DNA of 38,110 nt. Origin: a virus. Below the pieces are notes generated by a model. That model saw nothing but the letters and a program-made list of their open reading frames with translations. It searched no databases and was not told the origin of the DNA. A program made the position numbers and the translations under genes. The stretch lies in the IMG/VR virus record IMGVR_UViG_3300005062_000005, positions 1-38,110 of that record; one strand, 5' to 3'. This document shows positions 14,611 through 21,315 of this stretch, piece after piece; the first letter of the stretch is position 1; each line of letters starts with the position of its first letter.

Positions 14611-15048
14611 CTACTCGCCGCGTTCGTGGTCGGACACGGCGCACCGTGTGCACTCGCCCTGGACGTTGCACGGGCCACCTGCAAACAGTTCGCCGCAGCT
14701 TGAGCAGGTGAAGGACTCTGCGATTCCGCAACCGTAACCGTCCGCATCGTGCCTGCAGTCGCACGGACCAGTATCCTCGGCAGGGCCGTTGTTCACGGCA
14801 CAACTCGACAGGTGTCCGCTGTGGATGTAGCAGCACGTTCCGCATTCCTCGTCGAGGTACGTAGGCTGACCGGCCAGGGGCTTGCCGCATATGCCGCAGT
14901 TGTCCGGTACTTCCACTTCGCGACTCAAATCGCGGCGGTTGTTTTCCAACTGCGGAACAATATCCCCGGCCAGGTTTGAAAAAGACTCGGGGTTGATGCT
15001 CTGTCTGCACATGGCCACAAACGCAGTGATAACCTGTTGTTCAGTCAT
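14611..15048 (-). CDS. Cysteine-rich zinc-binding early protein
   Basis: 145 residues from ATG 15048 (AAAGGAG upstream; eight further codons lack a site). The N-terminal helical part starts MTEQQVITAFVAMCRQ. The rest is full of cysteine pairs: CGICGKPL, CGTCCYIHSGHLSSC, CDCRHDADGYGC, CSSCGELFAGGPC, CTRC. These suggest three or more zinc knuckles. No known enzyme signature is visible. It lies directly upstream of the tRNA in the early operon. The function is unknown, with nucleic-acid or protein binding likely. Confidence 0.6.
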   Translation of the reverse strand: MTEQQVITAFVAMCRQSINPESFSNLAGDIVPQLENNRRDLSREVEVPDNCGICGKPLAGQPTYLDEECGTCCYIHSGHLSSCAVNNGPAEDTGPCDCRHDADGYGCGIAESFTCSSCGELFAGGPCNVQGECTRCAVSDHERGE

Positions 15049-15084
15049 TCCGTTCTCCTTTTGCGCTCTCACGCGGTTTATGAT

Positions 15085-15561
15085 TCATCTGTCCGACTCT
15101 CCTCCGTTGACCTGCCACCATTGAGCCTTGCACATCTGGCAGCTCAGTCCCTTGCGCAGGATCATGTTCACGCCGTAGTCGTGAGCCACGACATGGCCGT
15201 CGATGGTCCCGAAATTCGTCAACTTCAGGTCGGTGAAGAACCTCGGCATCATCTTCGGCCGCTCTGCCCAGCCGAGTGGTTGCGTCCGGCGCTGCATGAG
15301 CACCTTGCCGTTGGCGCTGATTCGTTCGCAGGGTGCAAGCCATTTCGCAGCCGGAGTACCCTCGGCCTCGTGGAAGACTTCCCACTCCATGATGTTCTGC
15401 CAAGAGTTCTCAGCCGTCTCGAATTTGAGGACGAAGTCCGTGTTGGTGGCACAGACGAACACTTCTCGGCTGATGCCGCCGCCCAGGCGTGGCCCAATGG
15501 TGAAGTCAAGTAGGTCGCGGCTGATGTTGTTGCCGAAGTGGTCCCAAACGTTCGTTGCCAT
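15085..15561 (-). CDS. Miniature protein-kinase-like phage protein
   Basis: 158 residues carrying the order of a kinase catalytic core. Residues 22-37 (IGPRLGGGISREVFVC) resemble a glycine-rich loop, VLK46 the ATP lysine, and E59 the helix C glutamate. LMQRRTQPL looks like a hinge, T-DLKLTN-FG (D111, K113, N116) the catalytic loop, and DYG (D128) the DFG motif. Most of the C-lobe after DYG is absent; the end has a C-x-x-C and WWQVNGG. Normal kinases need about 250 residues, so activity is open. Similar phage proteins exist from memory, usually unnamed. It follows rusA without a gap and precedes the cysteine-rich gene. Confidence 0.6.
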   Translation of the reverse strand: MATNVWDHFGNNISRDLLDFTIGPRLGGGISREVFVCATNTDFVLKFETAENSWQNIMEWEVFHEAEGTPAAKWLAPCERISANGKVLMQRRTQPLGWAERPKMMPRFFTDLKLTNFGTIDGHVVAHDYGVNMILRKGLSCQMCKAQWWQVNGGESDR

Positions 15562-15564
15562 GGG

Positions 15565-15957
15565 TTATCCTGCCATCCTGAGCACATCGAGCTCCCGAAC
15601 CTCGACCAGGACATACCCGCCCTTGACCACGGCCCCGCGCACCACGCGCAGGTCGTCAATCTGGGAGTCATCGCCCCAGATCCCGGCGTGAGTGAGCGCG
15701 TCGAGCAGCCCTTTGTTAAAATTGTCCAGGTCACGCTTGCGCCGGTCAGGCGGGTACAGCGTCACCTTCACGGCCAGACGTCCGCCCAGGTGTATATTGG
15801 TCAGGTGGACAACGCAGCATTCGCCGACAACGGCATCGCGGTAGTCCCGGCCCTTCGCGCTGATGAGCGTCCTGACTCCCTGGCCCATGCGGATGGACCG
15901 GTAGTACTGGTTCGTACTCGGGGGGAATGGCAGCTTGATGGTGACGGTGTCGCTCAT
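15565..15957 (-). CDS. rusA: RusA-like Holliday junction resolvase
   Basis: 130 residues from ATG 15957, which overlaps the previous stop (ATGA). The RusA pattern is clear: LPFPPSTNQYYRS at the start, and PPDRRKRDLDNFNKGLLDALTHAG with conserved acidic residues DLDN, followed by WGDDSQIDDL. The enzyme is a dimeric Mg2+-dependent nuclease that resolves Holliday junctions and branched DNA before packaging. Its length matches the family (about 120-135). It lies with replication genes in the early operon. Confidence 0.9.
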   Translation of the reverse strand: MSDTVTIKLPFPPSTNQYYRSIRMGQGVRTLISAKGRDYRDAVVGECCVVHLTNIHLGGRLAVKVTLYPPDRRKRDLDNFNKGLLDALTHAGIWGDDSQIDDLRVVRGAVVKGGYVLVEVRELDVLRMAG

Positions 15958-16148
15958 TTCCCGTACCCCTTCTTCCGCCAATACTCGCGGACCTGCTCAA
16001 TCCAGGGGCACGCGCCCATGTGGCGAATCGCCTTTGGATCCAGCCCACGGGCCCGGTCCCAATATTGGCGGCCGTAACAGGTCTTGCCATCAGGAGAGAG
16101 GCACGGCAGCTTGTCGCGGTATTCCTTTGTGTCGCAGGGCTTGGCCAT
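15954..16148 (-). CDS. Small cysteine-containing early protein
   Basis: 64 residues from ATG 16148 (GGAGGGA upstream, overlapping the preceding stop as TGATG). It starts MAKPCDTKEYRDKLPCLS and has four Cys (PCDTKEY, LPCLSPDGKTC, GACPW), which could bind one zinc. The basic C-terminus is REYWRKKGYGK. It is unrecognised. Coupling to rusA on one side and a helical gene on the other suggests an accessory DNA-metabolism role, by position only. Confidence 0.55.
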   Translation of the reverse strand: MAKPCDTKEYRDKLPCLSPDGKTCYGRQYWDRARGLDPKAIRHMGACPWIEQVREYWRKKGYGK

Positions 16149-16423
16149 CACAGTCCCTCCGCTTGGCTGTATAGGTGGGCAGCTTTGTCGAGCATCTTGT
16201 TGGCCCCATACCTTGCAGCATGTTGAAATTTCTGAGACTTCAACCAAGTCGCTGAGCGCCACAGTTTCCAGCCAGCCTCATAGCAACGACAAGCATCTTC
16301 TAGCAGCAAGACGCGTTCAGCCTGACGCTTTGCCCACCCGGCAAACGAATCCGGGTCGAAGCTGGTTCTGTGCCTGCCGTAAAGCTGGACGAACTGTTCG
16401 GCCTCTTTGCGTATCTTACTCAC
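16148..16423 (-). CDS. Small helical early protein, unknown function
   Basis: 91 residues from GTG 16423, preferred because AAAGGAG lies 7 bases upstream; a TTG 15 codons earlier has no site. The sequence is basic and helical (KIRKEAEQFVQLYGRH, then WAKRQAERVLLLEDACRCYEAGWKLW). No recognised motif. The stop overlaps the next ATG. It sits between the presumed replication genes and rusA. Confidence 0.55.
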   Translation of the reverse strand: MSKIRKEAEQFVQLYGRHRTSFDPDSFAGWAKRQAERVLLLEDACRCYEAGWKLWRSATWLKSQKFQHAARYGANKMLDKAAHLYSQAEGL

Positions 16424-16477
16424 TCCTCGTCTCCTTTCGCGTATTGGTCGGGTTTCAGCATTGTTCAACAGGCTAGG

Positions 16478-16894
16478 TTATTGCTGGTACCGCTTCGACC
16501 GTTCCGTCTCGACGGCAATCTTGATTGCTTCCATGCCCTTGACCCCCTCTTTCCCCAGAGCGGCAATCTGGCGGCATATCGGGCCGTCGCAGAACTTGCC
16601 CCGTTGTCCGTCCATGGCCTCGCTTGCAGGGCGTTCGGCCTGCTGTTTTTCCCGCCACTGGTAGTAAACCGCCATCATGGCCTTCTTGAGATTCCTGGGC
16701 TTGTTGTCCCCGTCCCCGAGCACTTCGGCGATGAACGGGTACGCCTCGGGTTCGATGAAGTTCTGGACCTTCTCCCACGCGACGGTGGTACGCCTGTCGT
16801 TGGCGTCGGGGGCGTTGAACCCCAAGCTGGCGTGGATATCCACCCAGCATTTCCAGAAGGCGTCGAAACGGCGGTTGTACTCTTGCTTATTCAT
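16478..16894 (-). CDS. Early protein following the replication initiator (possible loader partner)
   Basis: 138 residues, ATG 16894 overlapping the stop of the O-like gene (ATGA). It contains MNKQEYNRRFDAFWKCWVD, YPFIAEVLGDGDNKPRNLKK and YYQWREKQQAER, followed by a helical tail. No Walker motif is present, so it is not a DnaC-type ATPase. Position directly after an O-like initiator is where lambda P-like helicase loaders lie. That role is a guess from context; otherwise it is a hypothetical protein. Confidence 0.5.
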   Translation of the reverse strand: MNKQEYNRRFDAFWKCWVDIHASLGFNAPDANDRRTTVAWEKVQNFIEPEAYPFIAEVLGDGDNKPRNLKKAMMAVYYQWREKQQAERPASEAMDGQRGKFCDGPICRQIAALGKEGVKGMEAIKIAVETERSKRYQQ

Positions 16895-17826
16895 GCTGCG
16901 TCCTCCTTCACGACCCCGGGCTTAGGCGGAGGCGGGGTTGGTGTCTTGTTGGCCTGGGTTTCCGCGCGCTGGTACTTGTCCTTCCAACGCTGGTTCTCAA
17001 CGAACTTCGAAAATTGCGGGACGAATCCGCGTAACCACTTCTCGTCGTTGTCCCTGCGCTCGATGATATGATCGCGGATGTAGGCCGGTTCGATGAGTAG
17101 CCCTCGCTGATACATGTCGTGCCAGACCCTCCACCCTTCGACCTCGTTTTCCTGGACGGGGTAGACGTCGAAGCACGACTTGAACCCGGCGCGGGCGGGA
17201 TGATTCTTGGACGGGAAATTGTTCTTCTTTGGACCGGACCTTGGCGGGGCATTTTCCTCGCACACGCCCCCCTGCTCCGGCTCCCTGTTAGAGGCACTAT
17301 TGTGTGTGTTAGTAAGAGTAGTGTTATAAGTAGGAGTAGGAGAAGGAGAAGGAGAAGAGGGCGTTACCCCCGTGTTACCAGATTGTTTTGCCTTGAAGCG
17401 ACGTTGACGTTCAGCGTTGTTATTCTTGACTTTTTGTTCTCTCCACATACGTCGATTTATGAGCGTTATTTCAGCGTTGTGAAGCGTTATTTCAGCGTTA
17501 CTTTTTGCGTTACCAAGTAACGCTTCGGTAACGCCTGAGGCCACAAATTCACCCTCTTTTACAATCCACTCTTCGCCTATTTTCAGGTCGGCAAAACAGA
17601 ACTGAGCAACCTGTTGAAGGAAGTCGAAAAATTCGTCTGGGAACATCCCCAAGGCCTTGCAAAGGGAAGGGCCGGGGCCTTCCAGGATACCTTTCTGGGG
17701 ATTCCGCCACATACGGCAAAGGCAGCGCATCCAACGGCCTTGTGTGGCGTCGGACGCCTGCATAAGCTGGGTGTCGGACAACCAGTCGTCCGGATATATC
17801 TGGAAAGCCGGAGCCTTCTTCGCCAT
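16891..17826 (-). CDS. DUF1376/O-like phage replication initiation protein
   Basis: 311 residues. The N-terminus (FQIYPDDWLSDTQLMQ, ASDATQGRWMRCLCRMW) matches the DUF1376-type domain common in phage replication proteins. A low-complexity Ser/Pro/Thr/Asn linker lies at about residues 155-185. The C-terminal domain (WRVWHDMYQRGLLIEPAYI and FSKFVENQRWKDKY) probably binds replication partners. The middle encodes NAEITLHNAEITL, a protein repeat created by DNA iterons in the gene. It starts in TAATG overlap with the preceding gene. By analogy to lambda O it would bind the iterons and recruit the host replication machinery. That analogy is inference. Confidence 0.7.
   Translation of the reverse strand: MAKKAPAFQIYPDDWLSDTQLMQASDATQGRWMRCLCRMWRNPQKGILEGPGPSLCKALGMFPDEFFDFLQQVAQFCFADLKIGEEWIVKEGEFVASGVTEALLGNAKSNAEITLHNAEITLINRRMWREQKVKNNNAERQRRFKAKQSGNTGVTPSSPSPSPTPTYNTTLTNTHNSASNREPEQGGVCEENAPPRSGPKKNNFPSKNHPARAGFKSCFDVYPVQENEVEGWRVWHDMYQRGLLIEPAYIRDHIIERRDNDEKWLRGFVPQFSKFVENQRWKDKYQRAETQANKTPTPPPPKPGVVKEDAA
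17361..17534. other. Candidate replication origin (iteron cluster inside the O-like gene)
   Basis: A 17-bp direct repeat, AGCGTTATTTCAGCGTT, occurs at 17462-17478 and 17483-17499, 21 bases apart (two helical turns). The core GCGTT(A) also occurs at 17361, 17414, 17507 and, inverted, at 17517 and 17527. GCGTTAC-CAA-GTAACGC forms a perfect inverted repeat at 17507-17523. The stretch is AT-richer than its surroundings. Lambdoid phages carry their origin as iterons inside gene O, so this is a good candidate. The repeats are seen directly; the origin role is inferred. Confidence 0.6.
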
Positions 17827-18062
17827 TACGCGACCTCTTCAAGCGGCAAAGGGACCTGCCCGGCCCTGAGTGCCTTGTTCTGGTTCCTGAGTATTTGTAT
17901 CTGCGTTTTCATCAGCCTGATTCCGTCCTGAGCTTGTTCAAGTTTTTGCAGGGCTATTTCCTTGTCGCGTTTAACGCACAAGAACTCGTTCAGGAGCTTC
18001 TCGTATTGCTCCCTCCACCGCGTGCGGGGCGGTATTTCGAGTCCGTGCGCGTCCTTGGGCAT
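17826..18062 (-). CDS. Short coiled-coil early protein
   Basis: 78 residues starting MPKDAHGLEIPPRTRW. A nearly continuous coiled coil runs from residue 15 to 66 (EQYEKLLNEFLCVKRDKE and onward to LRNQNKALRAG). ATG 18062 has TAGGAG upstream, inside the stop of the CII-like gene. Its own stop overlaps the start of the O-like gene. Its function is unknown; oligomerisation or a regulatory partner role is possible. Confidence 0.6.
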   Translation of the reverse strand: MPKDAHGLEIPPRTRWREQYEKLLNEFLCVKRDKEIALQKLEQAQDGIRLMKTQIQILRNQNKALRAGQVPLPLEEVA

Positions 18063-18067
18063 GGCTC

Positions 18068-18562
18068 CTACTCTCGACGGAAGATCCTGCGCCAGAATGG
18101 GCGGGTGTTCCGAGGGATGGGGCGGCGGCTGAACGCAACGACCTGATCCGGGAACCGCCGGTACACGACAGCCTCGGCCTCCTCAATGATACGATTGACC
18201 GCTCTGGACATTTCAATCCGAGATGCGGTCGGACACTCCGCGAGTTCCATCAGAAGGCTCACGGCAGAAATGAGAGCGGATGGTCCGGCCTGGGGTACAG
18301 ACTTGCGATCTCGGCGGCGGACGTCGCAGCCGAGAAGATCGGCGATGTATTCCAGGGGGGCGATGTTGTGATTTGACAAGCAGAACGCGGCCAACTTCTC
18401 GGCTGGGAACCGTGCATACTCCTCAGTCGGGTTGAGTTCCTTGCGGTACGTCCAGTGGGACTTCATCCCCTCGCCATAGATATCGTCGCATTGCTGCTCA
18501 ATGGACTTGTCGGATTGGCTGGCAATCCGGTGCATCAGTGAGATCAAGCGGCTGTCGTTCAT
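18068..18562 (-). CDS. CII-like phage regulatory protein
   Basis: 164 residues. The pattern GMKSHWTYRKELNPTEEYARF, followed by AEKLAAFCLSNHNIAPLEY and IADLLGC, resembles the phage regulatory CII/CP76-type family ('LNP...L-x-x-x-x-N-x-x-PL-x-Y-x-A-x-x-LG'), which combines an HTH-like part with a C-terminal helical domain. A basic tail (RRPIPRNTRPFWRRIFRRE) follows. It is the first gene of the long leftward early operon downstream of cro, the position of cII in lambdoid phages. The family match is by eye and moderate. Confidence 0.55.
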   Translation of the reverse strand: MNDSRLISLMHRIASQSDKSIEQQCDDIYGEGMKSHWTYRKELNPTEEYARFPAEKLAAFCLSNHNIAPLEYIADLLGCDVRRRDRKSVPQAGPSALISAVSLLMELAECPTASRIEMSRAVNRIIEEAEAVVYRRFPDQVVAFSRRPIPRNTRPFWRRIFRRE

Positions 18563-18573
18563 GGCAAACCTCG

Positions 18574-18590
18574 GAATAGGTTGGCTATTC
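18574..18590. promoter_or_regulatory. Inverted repeat between the CII-like gene and the rightward small gene
   Basis: GAATAG-N5-CTATTC is a perfect 6-bp inverted repeat in the 59-base divergent gap (18563-18621). It could be an operator for a dimeric regulator acting on the CII-like gene and on the rightward 91-residue gene. No convincing -35/-10 pair was found around it. Confidence 0.4.
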
Positions 18591-18621
18591 TGCTTGCCCT
18601 GCCCTGTGTTTTGGTCAGAGC

Positions 18622-18897
18622 ATGGAAGCGAAATTGAACATTCATTTCAAAAGGCAGGCGGACGGATCGGTCCTGGCCACGGCCGTAATGACCGCCACAG
18701 GGACGAATAAACCGGGGTTCTACCGGGTCAAGTTGGCCCCGGATGTGGACCCGTACATCACCTACAACGACGTGGCGGCCCAGGCCATCAGCCACATCAT
18801 GGCGCGGAGGGATATGGCCGCGAACAAAAAAGAGCCCGCGAACGGGGAAGCCCCGGCGGGAAGGGTTATTCAGTTCAGGGGGGCATTGCCGACGTGA
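18622..18897 (+). CDS. Small rightward protein nested between cro and the CII-like gene
   Basis: 91 residues starting MEAKLNIHFKRQADGSV. The central part (YRVKLAPDVDPYITYNDVAAQ) has codon choice like real genes here (G/C at third positions), and the translation looks globular, beta-alpha. It is convergent with cro (3-base gap) and divergent from the CII-like gene, so it lies antisense to any transcript running from the cro promoter into the early operon. The ribosome binding site is poor. Function unknown; a small regulatory protein is possible. Confidence 0.55.
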   Translation: MEAKLNIHFKRQADGSVLATAVMTATGTNKPGFYRVKLAPDVDPYITYNDVAAQAISHIMARRDMAANKKEPANGEAPAGRVIQFRGALPT

Positions 18898-18899
18898 TG

Positions 18900-19118
18900 T
18901 CATGCGGCAACTTCCTTGGGGCCGGGGTGCTTGTCTCCATAGAGGTAGGGATGAAGTTTTTCGTAAACCTCAAAGCTCCTACACCCATCCTTTCTGGTAA
19001 CGTCTTCGCCAATAATACGGCGGATGGTCATGTAGGATACACCGGATTCCTCCGCTAACTTCTGCTTACTCCACCCGGTTTCGTCGAAAAACTGAATAAG
19101 GTCTTTCTTGATATTCAT
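18900..19118 (-). CDS. cro: Cro-like HTH repressor
   Basis: 72 residues from ATG 19118. An XRE-type helix-turn-helix is visible at residues 14-37 (TGWSKQKLAEESGVSYMTIRRI). It diverges from the CI-like gene and shares the operator region. The -10 of its promoter ends 6 bases before the ATG, so the mRNA probably starts at or next to the start codon with no leader. It would repress the CI-like gene and favour lytic growth. The gene name reflects position and fold, not sequence identity to lambda Cro. Confidence 0.75.
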   Translation of the reverse strand: MNIKKDLIQFFDETGWSKQKLAEESGVSYMTIRRIIGEDVTRKDGCRSFEVYEKLHPYLYGDKHPGPKEVAA

Positions 19119-19124
19119 GACCAA

Positions 19125-19153
19125 AGATTAACCGAGTGGTTATTTTAAGTCAA
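19125..19153 (-). promoter_or_regulatory. Early (cro) promoter, leftward
   Basis: Minus strand: TTGACT (19153-19148), a 17-base spacer and TAATCT (19130-19125), close to consensus. The -10 and spacer overlap operator 1. The expected transcription start falls at about 19118, the A of the cro ATG. Confidence 0.7.
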
Positions 19154-19174
19154 TCTGGATTCGTCAAGTGGTTA
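19126..19174. promoter_or_regulatory. Two repressor operators in the immunity switch
   Basis: GATT-N5-AGTGGTTA occurs twice in the same orientation, at 19126-19142 and 19158-19174, exactly 32 bases apart (about three helical turns). The first copy contains a perfect palindrome, TAACC-GAGT-GGTTA (19129-19142), covering the cro -10. The second lies between the cro -35 and the CI-like start. They are natural sites for cooperative binding by the CI-like and Cro-like proteins. The repeats are seen directly; binding is inferred. Confidence 0.65.
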
Positions 19175-19211
19175 CAGACTGCATACGAAAACTTTGATAT
19201 TGGTGGTAATC

Positions 19212-19949
19212 ATGGGATTTCACGATGATTTCGTTAATGGCCTCAAAGGGCTGGCAGGAGAAGACAAGCGGTTCAAGAATGTCGCTCGTCTAGCTGACGC
19301 CTGCGATGTGGCACCGATTCAGATCAGTCGGATTATCAACCGCGACCGAGAAACATACCTCAAGGCTATAGGCAAAATCATTGACGGCGTGGGAGCTCGT
19401 CTTGTTTTCGATTCTGAGGAGCACGATCCGACCAGAGAAGTATGCTTCATTGACGCAAAGGCAGTGAACGCGCCGGATGCGGCCAAGATAGCCGACGAGG
19501 ACTACATTGCCGTGCCCCTGGCCGAAGAAGTCGTTGCCGCCGGACCGGGAATCATCCCCCAAGACTCGATACGCGGATGGATTCTTGTGTGGAGGAACCA
19601 AAAGGCCGTCCAGTTCACCACCAACCTGGTTGCGGTCGAGATCGGCAGGAACGAAAGGTCCATGGTCCCGACGTTCTGGCCGGAAGACATTCTGCTTGTA
19701 GATAGATCGAACAGAAACCCAGAGACGGCCGGAAAAACCTGGCTGGTCTGCGACCCAGACGGCGGGTGTGCCATCAAGCGCGTGAGCTCAAGAAAGGTGA
19801 AGGGTGACGTGGAATTGACGTTCTACTCTGACAACGCAAAGGAATTTCCGCCCACGACCCATAGGCTCAATCGGGATTTTGACGGCGACATCAATCGGGC
19901 CATAGCTGGCCGAGTGGTCTGGGCTTGGTCGGACGTACGAGAAAAGTGA
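19212..19949 (+). CDS. CI-like repressor with S24 (LexA-type) autoprotease domain
   Basis: 245 residues from ATG 19212 (weak GGTGG upstream; TTG 19194 is less likely). The N-terminal HTH is at about residues 24-48 (VARLADACDVAPIQISRIIN). The C-terminal S24 peptidase has a possible Ala110-Gly111 self-cleavage site, catalytic Ser150 in ERSMVPTFWPEDILL and Lys189 in GCAIKRV. Such repressors keep a prophage silent and self-cleave with RecA after DNA damage. It diverges from cro over two operators and ends at an intrinsic terminator. It implies a temperate lifestyle. Confidence 0.88.
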   Translation: MGFHDDFVNGLKGLAGEDKRFKNVARLADACDVAPIQISRIINRDRETYLKAIGKIIDGVGARLVFDSEEHDPTREVCFIDAKAVNAPDAAKIADEDYIAVPLAEEVVAAGPGIIPQDSIRGWILVWRNQKAVQFTTNLVAVEIGRNERSMVPTFWPEDILLVDRSNRNPETAGKTWLVCDPDGGCAIKRVSSRKVKGDVELTFYSDNAKEFPPTTHRLNRDFDGDINRAIAGRVVWAWSDVREK

Positions 19950-19969
19950 AGGAAATACCCTGAGCTTAA

Positions 19970-19998
19970 ACCCTGCCGAAAGCGGGGTTTTCTTTTAC
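19970..19998 (+). terminator. Intrinsic terminator after the repressor gene
   Basis: ACCCTGC (19970-19976), loop CGAAA, GCGGGGT (19982-19988, one T-G wobble), then TTTCTTTT. It separates the rightward repressor from the leftward nuclease gene. Confidence 0.75.
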
Positions 19999-19999
19999 C

Positions 20000-20488
20000 C
20001 TACCTCCTGCGCCACTTCCACGGCGGTGTCGGGTTGTCTCCTTGCCATAGGCCAAGACGCTTTGTCTTGGCACCGGCCTCCAACTCTTCCCACTCTCCGC
20101 ACACAGGCAAGCGGCAATACCGCAAATAGACCCAGGCCCACCCTTGCTCAAGAATCATCCGGTTGAGCGTATGCCCGCCTGCGGTTGTCACGATGGCCAC
20201 GGACCGGCCGTAACGGTCCCGGTCAATCTCTTCGACATCCACCACCCTGCCAATCACGGACTTGACGTAGTCGGTCGCGCCCTTGCCGCCGGGCTGCTTC
20301 CGTTCCGGGCAGTCGATGCCATAGAGCCGGACGCGGACGCCTGAGCCGCCGTCAGTCACAACGTTTACCGTGTCGCCATCGACGACGCGGGCGACGGTGC
20401 CCTGCCAGGCGGAGGCTGGAAGGGCAAAGAATAAACACAAAAAAACAACAGATGGTAGCCGCGATAGAGCCCTACGGTAAATAATCAC
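20000..20488 (-). CDS. Exported SNase-like (thermonuclease) nuclease
   Basis: 162 residues. A signal peptide covers residues 1-27 (LPSVVFLCLFFALPASA-W). The SNase core follows: VARVVDGDTVNV, VRLYGIDCPERKQP with the catalytic-type Arg/Asp region, VEEIDRDRYGRSVAIV, and GWAWVYLRYC. Family members are Ca2+-dependent nucleases of single- and double-stranded DNA or RNA. The start is GTG 20488, overlapping the stop of the Sel1-like gene (GTGA), so the two form one unit. It faces the repressor terminator. The signal directs it to the periplasm or outside. In a phage this is probable cargo, perhaps acting on extracellular or incoming DNA. Confidence 0.85.
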   Translation of the reverse strand: MIIYRRALSRLPSVVFLCLFFALPASAWQGTVARVVDGDTVNVVTDGGSGVRVRLYGIDCPERKQPGGKGATDYVKSVIGRVVDVEEIDRDRYGRSVAIVTTAGGHTLNRMILEQGWAWVYLRYCRLPVCGEWEELEAGAKTKRLGLWQGDNPTPPWKWRRR

Positions 20489-21234
20489 TGTGGCCTAACC
20501 GCATAGATGAAAGACACGACAGATGGTCTATAAGCAGATTTGGTCGCCTTGATTGAATCAAATTTCTTTCTTGCTTCATCTCTCATTGATTCGCTGTCCT
20601 GAGAAGAAAGGACGCTTTCGACTTTGTCAGCATCCGAATTGAGCGCACCACGGATACCGTCATTAGGGGACATGGCTATGGCGATCAAGAACCATTTATA
20701 AGCCTCTTTCAAGTCTTTGATGGTCCCTTCGCCGTAAAGGTAAGAGTAGGCAAGCTGAGCGGCACCTATGTAACTCCCTTCATTGGCGCTTGTATTAGAA
20801 ATTTCGAAGGCTTCACGAGGCGTGACGAAGGGAAGCCCTTGTTTGTTAAATACATATATCCACAACAAATCCAACTTGGAAGATGTTGTGCCAGACCGCC
20901 GCAAATACCCTGTTGAGATCCTCAAATCTTTTTCTACGCAGTCGCCATTTGCGTACATGATGCCGAGCATTTCAAAATATTCGCTCTGGTCAAGACGACG
21001 TATTTCGTTGAGCCAAGAAAAAGCCTTTTCACACTCCCCCTTCTTTATATATTCAAGAACAATAAGCGGCTTTGGAAACACATCGTCTTTCCCGTTGGCT
21101 ATAATTGTTGATATGTCTGAAAGATTCGGGAAGTCATTCCCGAATTCAGTCACCATTTGGTCGTAATCCTGGGCCAAGCAAATCGAATTTTGAAAAAGAA
21201 ACAACGTCAAAACAAAAAATAACACTCGCTTCAT
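20485..21234 (-). CDS. Exported Sel1-repeat-like protein (accessory cargo)
   Basis: 249 residues from ATG 21234 (GAGGG upstream; ATG 21291 is a less likely start). A signal peptide is visible (VLFFVLTLFLFQNSICLAQ). Short helical repeats of Sel1/TPR type follow: YFEMLGIMYANGDCVEKDLR, and AAQLAYSYLYGEGTIKDLKEAYKWF. Codon use is clearly more AT-rich than in neighbouring phage genes, suggesting recent acquisition. It is coupled to the SNase gene. Sel1 repeats bind proteins. A secreted partner or modulator of the nuclease is possible but not shown. Confidence 0.7.
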   Translation of the reverse strand: MKRVLFFVLTLFLFQNSICLAQDYDQMVTEFGNDFPNLSDISTIIANGKDDVFPKPLIVLEYIKKGECEKAFSWLNEIRRLDQSEYFEMLGIMYANGDCVEKDLRISTGYLRRSGTTSSKLDLLWIYVFNKQGLPFVTPREAFEISNTSANEGSYIGAAQLAYSYLYGEGTIKDLKEAYKWFLIAIAMSPNDGIRGALNSDADKVESVLSSQDSESMRDEARKKFDSIKATKSAYRPSVVSFIYAVRPQ

Positions 21235-21315
21235 CCCACTACCCTCACTATTCTTGTCACAACGCACGCATATTTCTCCACAGTTGTTCATGCCCTACTC
21301 ACGGCACAATATTTT

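Noticed and set aside
14514-14747. N-terminal extension of the MazG-like frame through the tRNA
   Set aside because: It reads through a fully folded tRNA-Pro. GTG 14513 with AAGGAG gives a normal-sized protein.
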